Source: an uncultured Campylobacter sp.
Lineage (GTDB): Bacteria > Campylobacterota > Campylobacteria > Campylobacterales > Campylobacteraceae
NCBI RefSeq assembly: GCF_938041645.1
Contig: NZ_CALIST010000027.1
Coordinates: forward strand, 1 to 33,766
Reading direction: 5' to 3'
Length of the DNA: 33,766 bases
The notes under the pieces are model-generated. The model was not told the DNA's origin. It ran no database searches and saw nothing but the letters and a program-made list of their open reading frames with translations. The position numbers and the translations under genes were made by a program. Positions 16,846-25,674 of the stretch are shown here, piece by piece (the stretch's first letter is position 1; the number at the start of each line of letters is the position of its first letter).

Positions 16846-17310
16846 TTAAAATGAATGCTTGTCGTATCGCTTCATCGCGCTTTGCGCTTCGCGGTCGGCT
16901 TCCTTGCGCTTTAGCGATTCGCGCTTATCGTGCAGATTTTTGCCTTTTGCTAAAGCGATACGCGCCTTTACGCGGTTTTTATCATTGAGATACAGCGACA
17001 AAACTACGATGGTAAGACCCTCTTTGCTAACCGCGCCAAGCAGTTTGTCGATCTGCTTTCTGTGCATTAAAAGCTTTCGCGCCGCCCCTTCGTCTGGACG
17101 AAAATGCGCGTTTGTGCTCTCAAGATAGCTGATATGCGCGTTTAGCAAAAACAGCTCGCCGCGGATCACGCGACAAAAGCTATCTTTGAGATTGCCCCTG
17201 CCCGCGCGCAGGGCTTTGACCTCGCTGCCCTTTAGCACGATGCCCGCTTCAAAGCTTTCAAGTATCGTAAAATCGTGAAATGCCTTGCGATTTTTACTCA
17301 GTTCTTTCAT
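16846..17310 (-). CDS. smpB: SsrA-binding protein SmpB
   Basis: SmpB binds tmRNA and the stalled ribosome in trans-translation, tagging incomplete proteins for Clp proteases. Seen are KNRKAFHDFTILESFEAGIVL (6-26), GSEVKALRAGRGNLKDSF (28-45), FLLNAHISYLESTN, the KLLMHRKQI segment, and a basic C-terminal tail (GKNLHDKRESLKRKEADRE) that occupies the decoding centre. The 154 residues are standard. AAGGA lies 5 bases before the ATG. It is 55 bases upstream of the thioredoxin-like gene on the same strand, linking ribosome rescue to the Clp genes. The tmRNA gene is not in the window as far as I can tell. Confidence 0.96.
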   Translation of the reverse strand: MKELSKNRKAFHDFTILESFEAGIVLKGSEVKALRAGRGNLKDSFCRVIRGELFLLNAHISYLESTNAHFRPDEGAARKLLMHRKQIDKLLGAVSKEGLTIVVLSLYLNDKNRVKARIALAKGKNLHDKRESLKRKEADREAQSAMKRYDKHSF

Positions 17311-17425
17311 CTTTTTCCTTCTAAATTTGGCTCTAAGCTTAGCCCGATTTTGCTTAAATTTAAAAGCGGTCGCGGCGGAATTTTAAATTTTAGCTTTTAA
17401 ATTTTAACCGCGCGCCTTGGAATTC

Positions 17426-18169
17426 TTATTTTAAAAAAAACACGCTGCTGCCGCTGCCGCTTAGAAACATATCGCGATACTTGCTCATCTGCGGATATAG
17501 CTTTATGCACGGCGCGAAAAGATCGTTTAGCCGAGGGCTGTCGTATCGCGCTAGCAGCTGCTCGCTACTTAGGCTAAGCATCTGCCGAGCCTGCGCGGCG
17601 TTTATGTTTTGCATAAAGCTTGCGCGAAACTCGTTATAAACCGCGCCGGTAGAGCAAAAGATCGCGGGCGTTAAAATTTCGATCGCAGGCAGGCGGTCCT
17701 CGAAAGGCTCGATGATCTCGCCGATACCGCGCACGTTCGCAGCCTCAAGTCCGCTAACAAAAAACGCGACGTCTGCGCCGATATTTTGCGCGATTTTGGT
17801 AAGCCGCTCGCGCGGAATTTTTAAGCCTAATTCCTCGTTCGCAAGCCGCAAAAACGCCGCCGCGTCGCTACTGCCGCCACCAAGACCCGCGCCGATCGGA
17901 ATACGTTTTTTAAGCACGATCTTGTGCGAGCCGAAAAACTCCGCAAGCTCGCGCGCAAAGCCCGCCTGCTCAAGCGCCGCCTTGGCTTTTAAAATTATAT
18001 TGTCCGCGATCTGCGCGGCGCCGCATTCAAGCGCAAAGCCGCTCGCGCGCTCAAAGCTTATCTCATCAAAAAGCTCCCTGCGCAGCACGAAGCGCGAGGC
18101 GATCTCGTGGTAGCCGCCGCGCGTGCCGACGACTTTTAAAAAAACATTGATCTTTGCATAGGCCTTCAA
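17426..18169 (-). CDS. ispE: 4-diphosphocytidyl-2-C-methyl-D-erythritol kinase
   Basis: IspE phosphorylates CDP-methylerythritol in the non-mevalonate isoprenoid pathway. The GHMP-kinase signature PIGAGLGGGSSDAAAFL is at 91-107. The N-terminal KAYAKINVFLKV supplies the conserved Lys (residue 6), and GADVAFF supplies the catalytic Asp near 133. A C-terminal SGSGSSVFF box (about 236-244) closes the fold. At 247 residues it is a compact epsilonproteobacterial form. The start is TTG at 18169, supported by AGGAG 6 bases upstream and by the conserved AKIN segment starting five residues in. The upstream spacer is the long repeat-rich region where csrA would be expected. Confidence 0.94.
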   Translation of the reverse strand: MKAYAKINVFLKVVGTRGGYHEIASRFVLRRELFDEISFERASGFALECGAAQIADNIILKAKAALEQAGFARELAEFFGSHKIVLKKRIPIGAGLGGGSSDAAAFLRLANEELGLKIPRERLTKIAQNIGADVAFFVSGLEAANVRGIGEIIEPFEDRLPAIEILTPAIFCSTGAVYNEFRASFMQNINAAQARQMLSLSSEQLLARYDSPRLNDLFAPCIKLYPQMSKYRDMFLSGSGSSVFFLK

Positions 18170-18975
18170 ATTTTACTCCTTCTGCGCCTAGGCGCGCTTG
18201 CGTTAAATTTAGCCCTCGGCAAGCCCATCTGGCGCGATTAAAATTCCGATCCGTGCGCGAGTTAAATTTCAGCCTGCGGCACGCCCCGTCCAGTGCGATT
18301 AAAATTTTAAAACCGCGTGCCATGAAGTGTGCACCGCGGAATTTAGCCCGCGATCGCGGCGCCCGATACGTAAATTTTATAAAGCACGGAAATTCAGATC
18401 CGCAACGCGCGCAGCTAAATTTCAATCCGCGGCGCAAATCTATCCGCGTGATTAAAATTCTAAACCGAGCCGCCAATCGAGGTCGCACAGCTGTATGCTG
18501 CGCCAGATCGTAAATTTAGCTTAGCGGTATGCCGCCCGCTGCAAAATCAAACCCGTCGGTGCAGACTACGTATTAAAATTTCATTCGACAAAAGCTGCTT
18601 GCTGCGCCGCAATAAGCCCCAACCTGCGCGCTTTTTAAATCATTAAATTTTAATCTCGCGGCGCGTCGTAATCGCGCACCGAAAAGTGGATTTAAACGCC
18701 GCTGCGCCGCGTTTAAATTTAACCCCGCGGATTTATGCCTTTCGAGAGAGTGCCGCCTGCCTAGCCGCACGTTGAAATTTATACCGCTTAAGGCCGATTT
18801 ACGATCTGTGCGCAACAAAAAAAGCGTGATCGCTCGCTGCTCCGCACGATAAAATTTAACCGCACATAGCAGCGTCCTATGCGAGTAAATTTAAAACGCG
18901 CCGTATTCATGATCGCTTCAAAATTTCAAGCTCGAACCGTCCGATTAAAATTTAGCAGCAGGCTAGAGCCGCTGA
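18170..18975. repeat. 806-bp gene-free spacer filled with degenerate AAATTT-cored repeats
   Basis: No convincing gene is present in any frame; open stretches on both strands have Arg/Phe/Asn-rich, family-less translations typical of this repeat. The sequence alternates GC-rich runs of 20-35 bases with AAATTT or TTAAAATT words. A longer unit is visible. The segment from GTTAAATTT at 18202 to GCGATTAAAATT at about 18235 recurs from 18261 to about 18305 (offset 59-60), and again in weaker form from 18414. By synteny with C. jejuni, csrA would lie here, between truB and ispE. I looked for a CsrA-like start (MLILSRKxxE) and found none. Confidence 0.6.
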
Positions 18976-19824
18976 TTAAAACGCGCCGCCTGCGATCGGA
19001 ACGTCGTTCCAAAGATAGCGCGCCTCGCCCGAGCTTATCTCGATGATCGAGTAAAAATCGCCGCAGATAAGCAGATAGCGGCCGTCCGCGCGGCTCGCCA
19101 GATCCTTTGCGGCGAGCTTCTTGCCCAAGATTACGTCGCGCGCGTCGCCGTCGTAAAAGTTTGGCGCGAGGTCCAAAAACTCGAGCGGATTTAGTGCTGT
19201 CTCATCCGCAAAGCGCGGATCTTGCAAGCAAAAAGCCCCTTCGCTTTCTCGCCTAAGCGCGCTTAGCGTGCCCGTGGCGCCTAGCTTTTCTGCTAAAATT
19301 TGCGCGAAAGAGCGCACGTAGCCGCCCTCGCTAAGTGCTACGCGAAAGCTCACGAAGGGGTGAGCGTAACTTAAAATTTCGGCATCAAAAACTCGCATCG
19401 AGCTCTCTTTTAAGCTCACCTCTTCGCCCGCACGAGCGAGCTTGTATGCGCGCACGCCGTCAATTTTCTTGGCGCTGAAAGCGGGCGGGATAAATTTTAT
19501 CTCGCCGCGCATTTGCGCCACCGCGGCGTCTAAAACCTCGCGCGAAAGCGGCGGAATTTGTTCCACGCGCCCTATGTTTTCATTATCGCCGCTTGGGCTT
19601 TGCGCGCCCAGCCACAACGTCGCAGTGTAAACTTTAGGCTCCTTTTTCAAAAATCTAAAAAAGCGCGCGTATTGCCCAAACGCCACGATCAGCGCGCCGC
19701 TCGCAAAGGGATCGAGCGTGCCGCTAAAGCCCGCCTTTTTCACGCCGTATTTGCGCTTAAGAGCGCTTAAAAATTTATTGCTGCCGATGCCCGCGGGCTT
19801 ATCCGCCAAAAACAATCTATTCAT
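18976..19824 (-). CDS. truB: tRNA pseudouridine-55 synthase
   Basis: TruB makes pseudouridine 55 in the T-loop of tRNAs. The N-terminus LFLADKPAGIGSNKFL and the catalytic box KAGFSGTLDPFASGALIVAFG (Asp38) are diagnostic. Further marks are YTATLWLGAQSPSGDNE, PPAFSAKKIDGVRAYKLAR and EGGYVRSFAQILAEKLG. The usual DKPxGxTS segment reads DKPAGIGSN here. The 282 residues are normal for the group without a full PUA domain. The start lies 8 bases inside the uvrD 3' end, so translation is probably coupled. Downstream is the repeat-rich spacer. Confidence 0.95.
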   Translation of the reverse strand: MNRLFLADKPAGIGSNKFLSALKRKYGVKKAGFSGTLDPFASGALIVAFGQYARFFRFLKKEPKVYTATLWLGAQSPSGDNENIGRVEQIPPLSREVLDAAVAQMRGEIKFIPPAFSAKKIDGVRAYKLARAGEEVSLKESSMRVFDAEILSYAHPFVSFRVALSEGGYVRSFAQILAEKLGATGTLSALRRESEGAFCLQDPRFADETALNPLEFLDLAPNFYDGDARDVILGKKLAAKDLASRADGRYLLICGDFYSIIEISSGEARYLWNDVPIAGGAF

Positions 19825-21877
19825 AAGAGCCGATCTTTTCTACGAAATTCGACATTATCACGCGTGAAATTCCGCCGAAATTTATAGTGAGTCGGTCGCC
19901 ATTTACCGCCGTGATCTGTCCGATCCCAAATAGCTTGTGTTTGATCAGCTCGCCCTTGCTAAAGCCGCTGCTTTGCTCGCGCGGAGGCTCTTTAGCCACC
20001 AAACCCGCCTCGGATATAAACCTGCTAGCATCGAGCCTCTCGCGCTTGCCGCGATAAAAGCGGCTAGCGGCAAAGCTAAGCGTGAGAGTGCGTTTGGCGC
20101 GCGTAATCGCTACGTATGCGAGCCTACGCTCCTCCTCGATATCATTGCTGTCGCCCAAAAGCGGGAAAAAGCCCTCCTCCAGTCCGATTACGAAAAGGTG
20201 CGAAAACTCAAGCCCTTTGCTGGCGTGCACGCTCATTATATTTATCGCATCGCCCATGATCGCGTCTTGATCGCTAAGAAGGCTCAGCTCGTTTAAAAAT
20301 TCCGCCAGATCAAAATCGGGCTTATTGCTCGCCTCGTCCTTCAGCATTGCCAAAAATTCGTCGATGTTTGCAACGCGATCGGCGCCGTCCGGAAGCGAGG
20401 CGTAGTAAGCCTTTAGCCCAAAAGCGGGCTCCAGCGCGTCTATTTTTTTGATAGTATCCGCTAGCGCGGAGATAGAAGCGATGCCACTTTTAAGCTCCGC
20501 TAGAGCCTGCGCCGCCTTGGCGCTAAGCCCCGCGTCCGGCTCGCTAAAAGCGTCAAATAGACTGATAAGCCTCAGGCGCGAAAGCTCCTCGAGCTTTGCC
20601 AGCGAGACCTTGCCGATGCCGCGCTTGGGCACGTTTATGATCCGCCTCATCGAAAAGTCGTCGTGCTCGTCGTTTACCAAGCGTAGATAGGCGATCGTAT
20701 CCTTGATCTCGGCTCGCTCGTAAAATTTCACGCCGCCTACCATTTTGTACGGGATTTTGGCGCGATTCAGCCCCTCTTCCAGCGCGCGCGAAAGAGCGTT
20801 TACGCGGTAAAGCACGGCGATTTCAGAGGGCGCTACGCCGCTTGCGAGTAGCTTTTTTATGGCTTCTGCGATCTTTGCCGCCTCGATACTCTCCTCGTCT
20901 GAACGCAAAATTTCGATCTTTTCACCCCCGCCGTTCATGCTAGTAAGGCTCTTGCCTAGGCGGTTTTTGTTATGCGAGATGAGCTCGTTGGCGGCATTTA
21001 AAATTTCATCCGTGGAGCGGTAGTTCTGCTCGAGTTTGATAAATTTTACGTTTGAGAACTGATCTTTAAAATTTAAGATATTTTCTATCCGTGCGCCGCG
21101 CCAGCCGTAGATACTCTGATCGTCATCACCCACCACCACGAGGTTTTCGTGCGCGGCACAAAGCTTTTGCAGCAGTTTGAATTGAATGTCGTTGGTGTCC
21201 TGATACTCATCGACCGTGATGTAGGCGTAACGGCGCGAAATTTCATCGCATAGCCGCTCATTCGCGCTTAAAATTTTATACGGCAAGATCAGCAGATCAT
21301 CGAAATCCACCAGATTATTCGCCGCCAAATACGCCTCGTAGCGTTTATATGCATCAGCGCAATGCGCGTAAAATCCGCTATACATCCTGCTTAGCTCGTC
21401 CTCTTCGCCCTTTAGAAGCTCGTCGATATCTTTAGGACCGATTAGAGAATTTTTGTAGGTTGAAATTTTAGCCGCCAATAGCGACGTGGGCAAATTTATC
21501 TCAAAGCCCTTGATGATCTTTTTCTTATCGTCGGTATCGATTACTTGGAAGTTTGCGCTGCGTCCAAGCTCGCTAATATGAAATTTCAAAAACAAAAGCC
21601 CGAATTTATGAAAGGTGCACAAAAGCGGCACGCTGCTTAAATTTAGCCCGCTTATCAGATTAAGCGCTCGCGAGCGCATCTCGGCGGCGGCTTTGTTCGT
21701 AAACGTAAGCGTGAGAGTATTTTCCGCAGGCACGCCGTTTGATAGCAAATAGGCAAGGCGTGCGGTGATCGTTTTAGTTTTGCCGCTGCCCGCACCCGCT
21801 AAGATTAGCATCGCTCCATCCACATGGCTCGCAGCCTCGCGCTGAGCGGGATTAAGACCTTCTAAAATATCACTCAT
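19817..21877 (-). CDS. uvrD: UvrD/Rep/PcrA-type superfamily 1 DNA helicase
   Basis: This is a 3'-5' helicase of DNA repair and replication-fork maintenance. Motifs in order: LNPAQREAA (Q-motif region, 8-16), Walker A AGAGSGKT (27-34), TLTFTNKAAAEMRSRA, ITVDEYQDTN (Walker B), VVVGDDDQSIYGWRGA, EQNYRST, NIMSVHASKGLEF, and AYVAITRAKRTL. The 686 residues fit. The C-terminus ends with a Tudor-like segment (GELIKHKLFGIGQITAVNGD), as in UvrD/PcrA. Its ATG overlaps the stop of the upstream 135-residue gene (ATGA). Distinguishing UvrD from Rep or PcrA by eye is uncertain. Confidence 0.93.
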   Translation of the reverse strand: MSDILEGLNPAQREAASHVDGAMLILAGAGSGKTKTITARLAYLLSNGVPAENTLTLTFTNKAAAEMRSRALNLISGLNLSSVPLLCTFHKFGLLFLKFHISELGRSANFQVIDTDDKKKIIKGFEINLPTSLLAAKISTYKNSLIGPKDIDELLKGEEDELSRMYSGFYAHCADAYKRYEAYLAANNLVDFDDLLILPYKILSANERLCDEISRRYAYITVDEYQDTNDIQFKLLQKLCAAHENLVVVGDDDQSIYGWRGARIENILNFKDQFSNVKFIKLEQNYRSTDEILNAANELISHNKNRLGKSLTSMNGGGEKIEILRSDEESIEAAKIAEAIKKLLASGVAPSEIAVLYRVNALSRALEEGLNRAKIPYKMVGGVKFYERAEIKDTIAYLRLVNDEHDDFSMRRIINVPKRGIGKVSLAKLEELSRLRLISLFDAFSEPDAGLSAKAAQALAELKSGIASISALADTIKKIDALEPAFGLKAYYASLPDGADRVANIDEFLAMLKDEASNKPDFDLAEFLNELSLLSDQDAIMGDAINIMSVHASKGLEFSHLFVIGLEEGFFPLLGDSNDIEEERRLAYVAITRAKRTLTLSFAASRFYRGKRERLDASRFISEAGLVAKEPPREQSSGFSKGELIKHKLFGIGQITAVNGDRLTINFGGISRVIMSNFVEKIGSYE

Positions 21878-22281
21878 TTTGAGAAAATTTTACGCGATTT
21901 TTCGCGCTTAAGCCACTCAGACTCGGGCTGGGAGAAATTTACCGCGATGGGCTTGCCGTCCACGACGATCTGTAAGACCGCATAAAACGGCACGCTAAGC
22001 GTGCTTGCAAAATCCTGCGGCCCAAATCCCGCCTCGAAAACCAGCTCATCCTTGCTAAGGTGCGCGCTAGAGAGCGTGTATTCCTCCAGCTGCAAAAAGA
22101 TCGCGGGCATTTTGAAGCTTTTTAAAATTTCCTCCGGCAGCGACGGGTCAAATTTTATCTGATCCGTCCTCGCAACGATGCCAAATCCATATCCAAGAGC
22201 CAAAACGTAATCCAAAACCGCGCTTATATTTGCACTGCTCGCAGCGATAAATTTATCGTCTTTTAAAATTTTATCTATCAT
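21874..22281 (-). CDS. Conserved hypothetical protein between pepF and uvrD
   Basis: This is a 135-residue soluble protein, predicted alpha/beta, with no signal peptide and no membrane segment. It begins MIDKILKDDKFIAAS and ends in a charged tail, SEWLKREKSRKIFSK. I recall a protein of unknown function (Cj1100) at the same position in C. jejuni, next to uvrD, so it is probably conserved by descent. No motif suggests a reaction. It is placed one base after the pepF stop and overlaps uvrD by ATGA, so it is made together with both. Confidence 0.8.
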   Translation of the reverse strand: MIDKILKDDKFIAASSANISAVLDYVLALGYGFGIVARTDQIKFDPSLPEEILKSFKMPAIFLQLEEYTLSSAHLSKDELVFEAGFGPQDFASTLSVPFYAVLQIVVDGKPIAVNFSQPESEWLKREKSRKIFSK

Positions 22282-22282
22282 C

Positions 22283-24160
22283 CTAACCCCTCACAAACTC
22301 ATCTACAAGCGCCGCGACCTGCTCTATGCCGATGCGCCAAAACTCGCTTTTATTGATATCAAAGCCGAATTTCGCCACTAGCTTTTGCGGCTCGTCACTA
22401 CCGCCTGAGCTTAAAAACTCGGTGTAAATTTGAACGAAATTTTCGAGCCTGCCGCTCTTATACAGCCCGTAAAGCGCGAGCACCAAAAGCTGCGCGTAGG
22501 CGTAGGAGTAGCAGTAAAACGGCGTATGGACGAAGTGCGGGATGTAGCTCCACCAGCTTTTGTAATGATCCTGCAAGATTAGCTCGCCCGCAAACATCTT
22601 GCGCGACTCCTCCATCCAAAGCTCGTCGATCTGCCCCGTGCTTAGCTCATCCGCGCTTGCATGCACGCGCCGCTCAAAGGTCGTAAATCCGATCTGGCGG
22701 TAAAGCGTAGCGAAGATATCTTCGATCTTTGCCGCAAGCATCGCTCTTAGCGCGGCCTTATCGCTTGCAGTCTGCGAGGGCATATCCGTATCGCTCGCTG
22801 CGTATTCACACGAATTCGCAGAGCCTTGCGAAGCAGCGTGTTTTACGGCGTGCTCGTTTGGAATTTCACCGCCCCGAGCCTCTTGCGAAGCGCTGCGTTT
22901 AAAATTTTGCGAGTCGTTTAAATTTGAAAAATTTTCGCGCATATAATCAAACACCAACATCTCGCAGAAAACCGACGCGGTCTCCGCCGTCGTTAGCGGC
23001 GTGAAGGAGTTAAAATAGCCCACGCCGTAGCTTAGATACTGATGTATCGCGTGCCCAAGCTCGTGCGCGAGGGTAAATACGTCGCGGCGCTTGCGCGTAA
23101 AATTTAAAAGCACGAAAGGGTGCGTATCGCGCGAGCCCGAATGCGAAAACGCGCCGCTTTGCTTATTTTGCGCGGGCATCGCGTCGATCCAGTTTTGCTC
23201 AAACGCGATCAGCGCGATCTGCTTAAATTTCGGGCTAAATTTTTCAAACGCTGCAAGCACGATCTGCTTAGCCTGCTCGAAGCTAAACTCGCTCTCATCG
23301 CCGCTAAGCGGCGCGTATCTGTCGTAATCATACAGCGCGTCGTAGCCTAAAATTTCGCGCTTTTTGGCGTAAAATTTGCCGACCAGAGCGAAGCTTCGCT
23401 CCGCCTCTGCGATCAGAGCATCGACGCTTGCGATGTTTATCTGATTTTCCTCATGCATCACCGCCTCGGCCTTATCGTAACCGCGCAGCTCGCAGCGAAT
23501 TTTAAGATCGGTTTTGATCATATTGTAGATGTAACCAAGCAGGTGGGAATTCTGCTCTAGCACCGCACTTAGCGAGGCTGCGGCGTCCTTTCGCACCTCG
23601 CGATCAGAGCTATGAAGTAGGCTTAAAATTTCCTCCTCGCCAAGCTTGCGCCCGCGAAAATCAAAGCTCATCCGCGCCATACTCTCGTCAAAAAGCCGCG
23701 AAAACGCCTCGCCGCTTACGGGCGAAGTTTTTAAAAGCACGCTTTCTTGCGGCAGGCTTAGCTGGTGGGCCTTGCGCTGCTTAAGCAGGCTCAAATAGTA
23801 TCGAAATCTCCCGCTTCCTGCGATAAACTCGTCCTGTTTTGCGGCGTCAAGCTCGTTAAACTCGAGCTCGAAAAAGAGCAGGCTCTGCGAAATGTCGTTG
23901 CAAGCCTGCTCCGTCTTAGCCTGCTGCGCCCCAAGGCTCGTATCTCGCGCGAATCTTAGATGCGCAAAGCTCATTATCTTTCCGATCTGCTCGCTGATGC
24001 TCTCATAAAGCTCAAGCGCGCCTAAAAACTCCTCCGCGCTAAGAGCGCGCAGCTTATCTTTAAATTTAAGCTCAAAATCCCTAGCCTGCGCGAAGGCGCT
24101 ATCTATCGCGCCGCTAAATTCCGCTTCGTTTGCAAACAGCTCGCCTAAATTCCAATTCAT
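22283..24160 (-). CDS. pepF: Oligoendopeptidase F, M3 family, with an inserted low-complexity segment
   Basis: This zinc metallopeptidase of the cytoplasm degrades short peptides. The active site HELGH sits near residues 366-370 (FTLAHELGHAIHQYLS), with the third ligand in the following TTAETASVFCEML helix. I set the start at ATG 24160 (MNWNLGELF), which has AAAGGA 6 bases upstream. A TTG 36 bases earlier would give 12 more residues but has no ribosome-binding site. The product is then 625 residues. Between VFDYMREN and KAALRAMLAAKIEDIF lies a Ser/Ala/Gln/Asn-rich stretch of about 55 residues (near 410-465), absent from the family as I know it. The gene is first in the pepF-135 aa-uvrD-truB run. 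Confidence 0.93.
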   Translation of the reverse strand: MNWNLGELFANEAEFSGAIDSAFAQARDFELKFKDKLRALSAEEFLGALELYESISEQIGKIMSFAHLRFARDTSLGAQQAKTEQACNDISQSLLFFELEFNELDAAKQDEFIAGSGRFRYYLSLLKQRKAHQLSLPQESVLLKTSPVSGEAFSRLFDESMARMSFDFRGRKLGEEEILSLLHSSDREVRKDAAASLSAVLEQNSHLLGYIYNMIKTDLKIRCELRGYDKAEAVMHEENQINIASVDALIAEAERSFALVGKFYAKKREILGYDALYDYDRYAPLSGDESEFSFEQAKQIVLAAFEKFSPKFKQIALIAFEQNWIDAMPAQNKQSGAFSHSGSRDTHPFVLLNFTRKRRDVFTLAHELGHAIHQYLSYGVGYFNSFTPLTTAETASVFCEMLVFDYMRENFSNLNDSQNFKRSASQEARGGEIPNEHAVKHAASQGSANSCEYAASDTDMPSQTASDKAALRAMLAAKIEDIFATLYRQIGFTTFERRVHASADELSTGQIDELWMEESRKMFAGELILQDHYKSWWSYIPHFVHTPFYCYSYAYAQLLVLALYGLYKSGRLENFVQIYTEFLSSGGSDEPQKLVAKFGFDINKSEFWRIGIEQVAALVDEFVRG

Positions 24161-24270
24161 CGATTTCCTTTTAAAATTTTTGGATAATTTTATCAAAAAA
24201 GAATAAGTAAAATTTTAAAAACCGCGAGATCTGCCGCCCAGCGGAATTCGCGGTAAAATTTTAAGGTGAG

Positions 24271-25530
24271 TTATTTTTGCATACTTTGCGACGCGATCGC
24301 CGTAAAAATCACGTCGGTAGAGCTATTGATCGCGGTTTCTACCGAGTCTTGGATCACGCCGATGATAAAGCCGATCGCGACGACCTGCATTGCGATATCG
24401 TTTGAGATATTAAAGAGCGAGCACGCAAGCGGTATCAGCATCAATGAGCCGCCTGGCACGCCGCTAGCGCCGCACGCACCGACCGCCGAGACCACGCAAA
24501 GCAGTAGCGCCGTCCAAAAATCGGGGCGCACGCCGAGCGTATGAGCCGCAGCAAGCGCCAAGATCGCGATTACCACCGCAGCGCCCGCCATATTTATCGT
24601 AGCTCCCAAAGGGATCGAGATCGAGCTTAGCTCGTCGCTGATGCCGAGCTTTTTGCATAAATTTAAATTTACCGGGATATTCGCCGCCGAGCTGCGGGTG
24701 AAAAACGCCGTGAGACCGCTTTCGCGTAGGCAGGTAAATACGAGCGGATATGGATTTTTCTTAATCACCGCAAAGACGATGAGCGGATTTATCACGAGAG
24801 CTACGAACGCCATCGCACCTACTAGCACGACTACGATTCGCACGTATCCAAGCAGCGCATCGACGCCGGTTTGATACACAGTAGAAGCTACTAGACCGAA
24901 AATTCCAAACGGCGCGAGCTGGATTACGAACTGCACGATTTTGGTTACCGCTTCGCTCAGATCGGTAAAAATTTTCTTTGTTTCATTAGTGCAAAATTTA
25001 AGCGCGACTCCAAGACCTATCGCCCAGGTTAAAATTCCTACGTAGTTTCCGTGCGCGATAGCGTTTAGCGGATTATCTACGACCTTAAAAAGTAGATCTT
25101 TTAGCACGATCCAAACGCTCGCAGGAGCGGTATTTTCCGCCGCGCCAACATTGCTTAGAGCAAGCTGAGTCGGGAATAAAAAGCTAGCCGCCACTCCCAC
25201 GCACGAGGCTAAAAAGGTGCCTACGATATATAGAACAACCACGCGTTTTAAGCCGCTTGCGCTGCCGTATTGTTTATTTACGATCGAGCTTAAAATCAAG
25301 ATAAAAACTAAAATCGGAGCTACCGCTTTAAGGGCGCCTACGAATAAATTTCCTAAAATTTCCGCAAAAGCTACTACGTTTATTAAAAACGAAGTGTGCT
25401 CTGCCGCAATATCGCCTGCCGCTGAACGTGCGACAAAGCCCAAAATGGCGCCTATTATCAAGCCTGTAACTATGCGCAGAACTAGATTTTTATCTTTGTA
25501 GCTAGCTACTAATTTTTGAATCGAACTCAT
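24271..25530 (-). CDS. sstT: Sodium/serine-threonine symporter
   Basis: This inner-membrane protein of the dicarboxylate/amino-acid:cation symporter family has about eight helices and two re-entrant hairpins. Diagnostic parts are LVLRIVTGLIIGAILGF at the N-terminus, the serine-rich hairpin FFTRSSAANIPVNL, the Na+-site segment SIPLGATINMAG, and GACGASGVPGGSLMLIPLAC near the C-terminus. The 419 residues match E. coli SstT (414). AAAGGT precedes the ATG. It is divergent from metK across about 145 bases. In C. jejuni, sstT-like, pyrB and pepF are consecutive as I recall; pyrB is not here. Confidence 0.93.
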   Translation of the reverse strand: MSSIQKLVASYKDKNLVLRIVTGLIIGAILGFVARSAAGDIAAEHTSFLINVVAFAEILGNLFVGALKAVAPILVFILILSSIVNKQYGSASGLKRVVVLYIVGTFLASCVGVAASFLFPTQLALSNVGAAENTAPASVWIVLKDLLFKVVDNPLNAIAHGNYVGILTWAIGLGVALKFCTNETKKIFTDLSEAVTKIVQFVIQLAPFGIFGLVASTVYQTGVDALLGYVRIVVVLVGAMAFVALVINPLIVFAVIKKNPYPLVFTCLRESGLTAFFTRSSAANIPVNLNLCKKLGISDELSSISIPLGATINMAGAAVVIAILALAAAHTLGVRPDFWTALLLCVVSAVGACGASGVPGGSLMLIPLACSLFNISNDIAMQVVAIGFIIGVIQDSVETAINSSTDVIFTAIASQSMQK

Positions 25531-25641
25531 TTTTTACCTTTCAATCAAAACGTCGTTTGAAATATATCGAAATTTTATTTAAGCACATTTAAATTTGAGC
25601 GAAATTTCGTAATTTTTAGTCAATTTTAAAACCTCGTTAGA

Positions 25642-25647
25642 TAAAAT
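25642..25647 (+). promoter_or_regulatory. Probable -10 box for metK
   Basis: TAAAAT, followed directly by GGCGCGAAA, lies about 28 bases before the metK ATG. The 15-base stretch 25642-25656 differs by one base from 6283-6297, ahead of the oxidoreductase-hemH operon. Confidence 0.45.
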
Positions 25648-25674
25648 GGCGCGAAATTCTAATTAGGAGCAGAT

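Noticed and set aside
18066..18513. Open frames of 119-140 codons on both strands of the truB-ispE spacer
   Set aside because: Translations are Arg/Phe/Asn-rich, follow the AAATTT repeat, match no family, and one overlaps ispE heavily. No good ribosome-binding sites.
24160..24196. TTG start 12 codons before the chosen pepF start
   Set aside because: No Shine-Dalgarno for the TTG, while ATG 24160 has AAAGGA at the right distance and begins the family's usual N-terminus.
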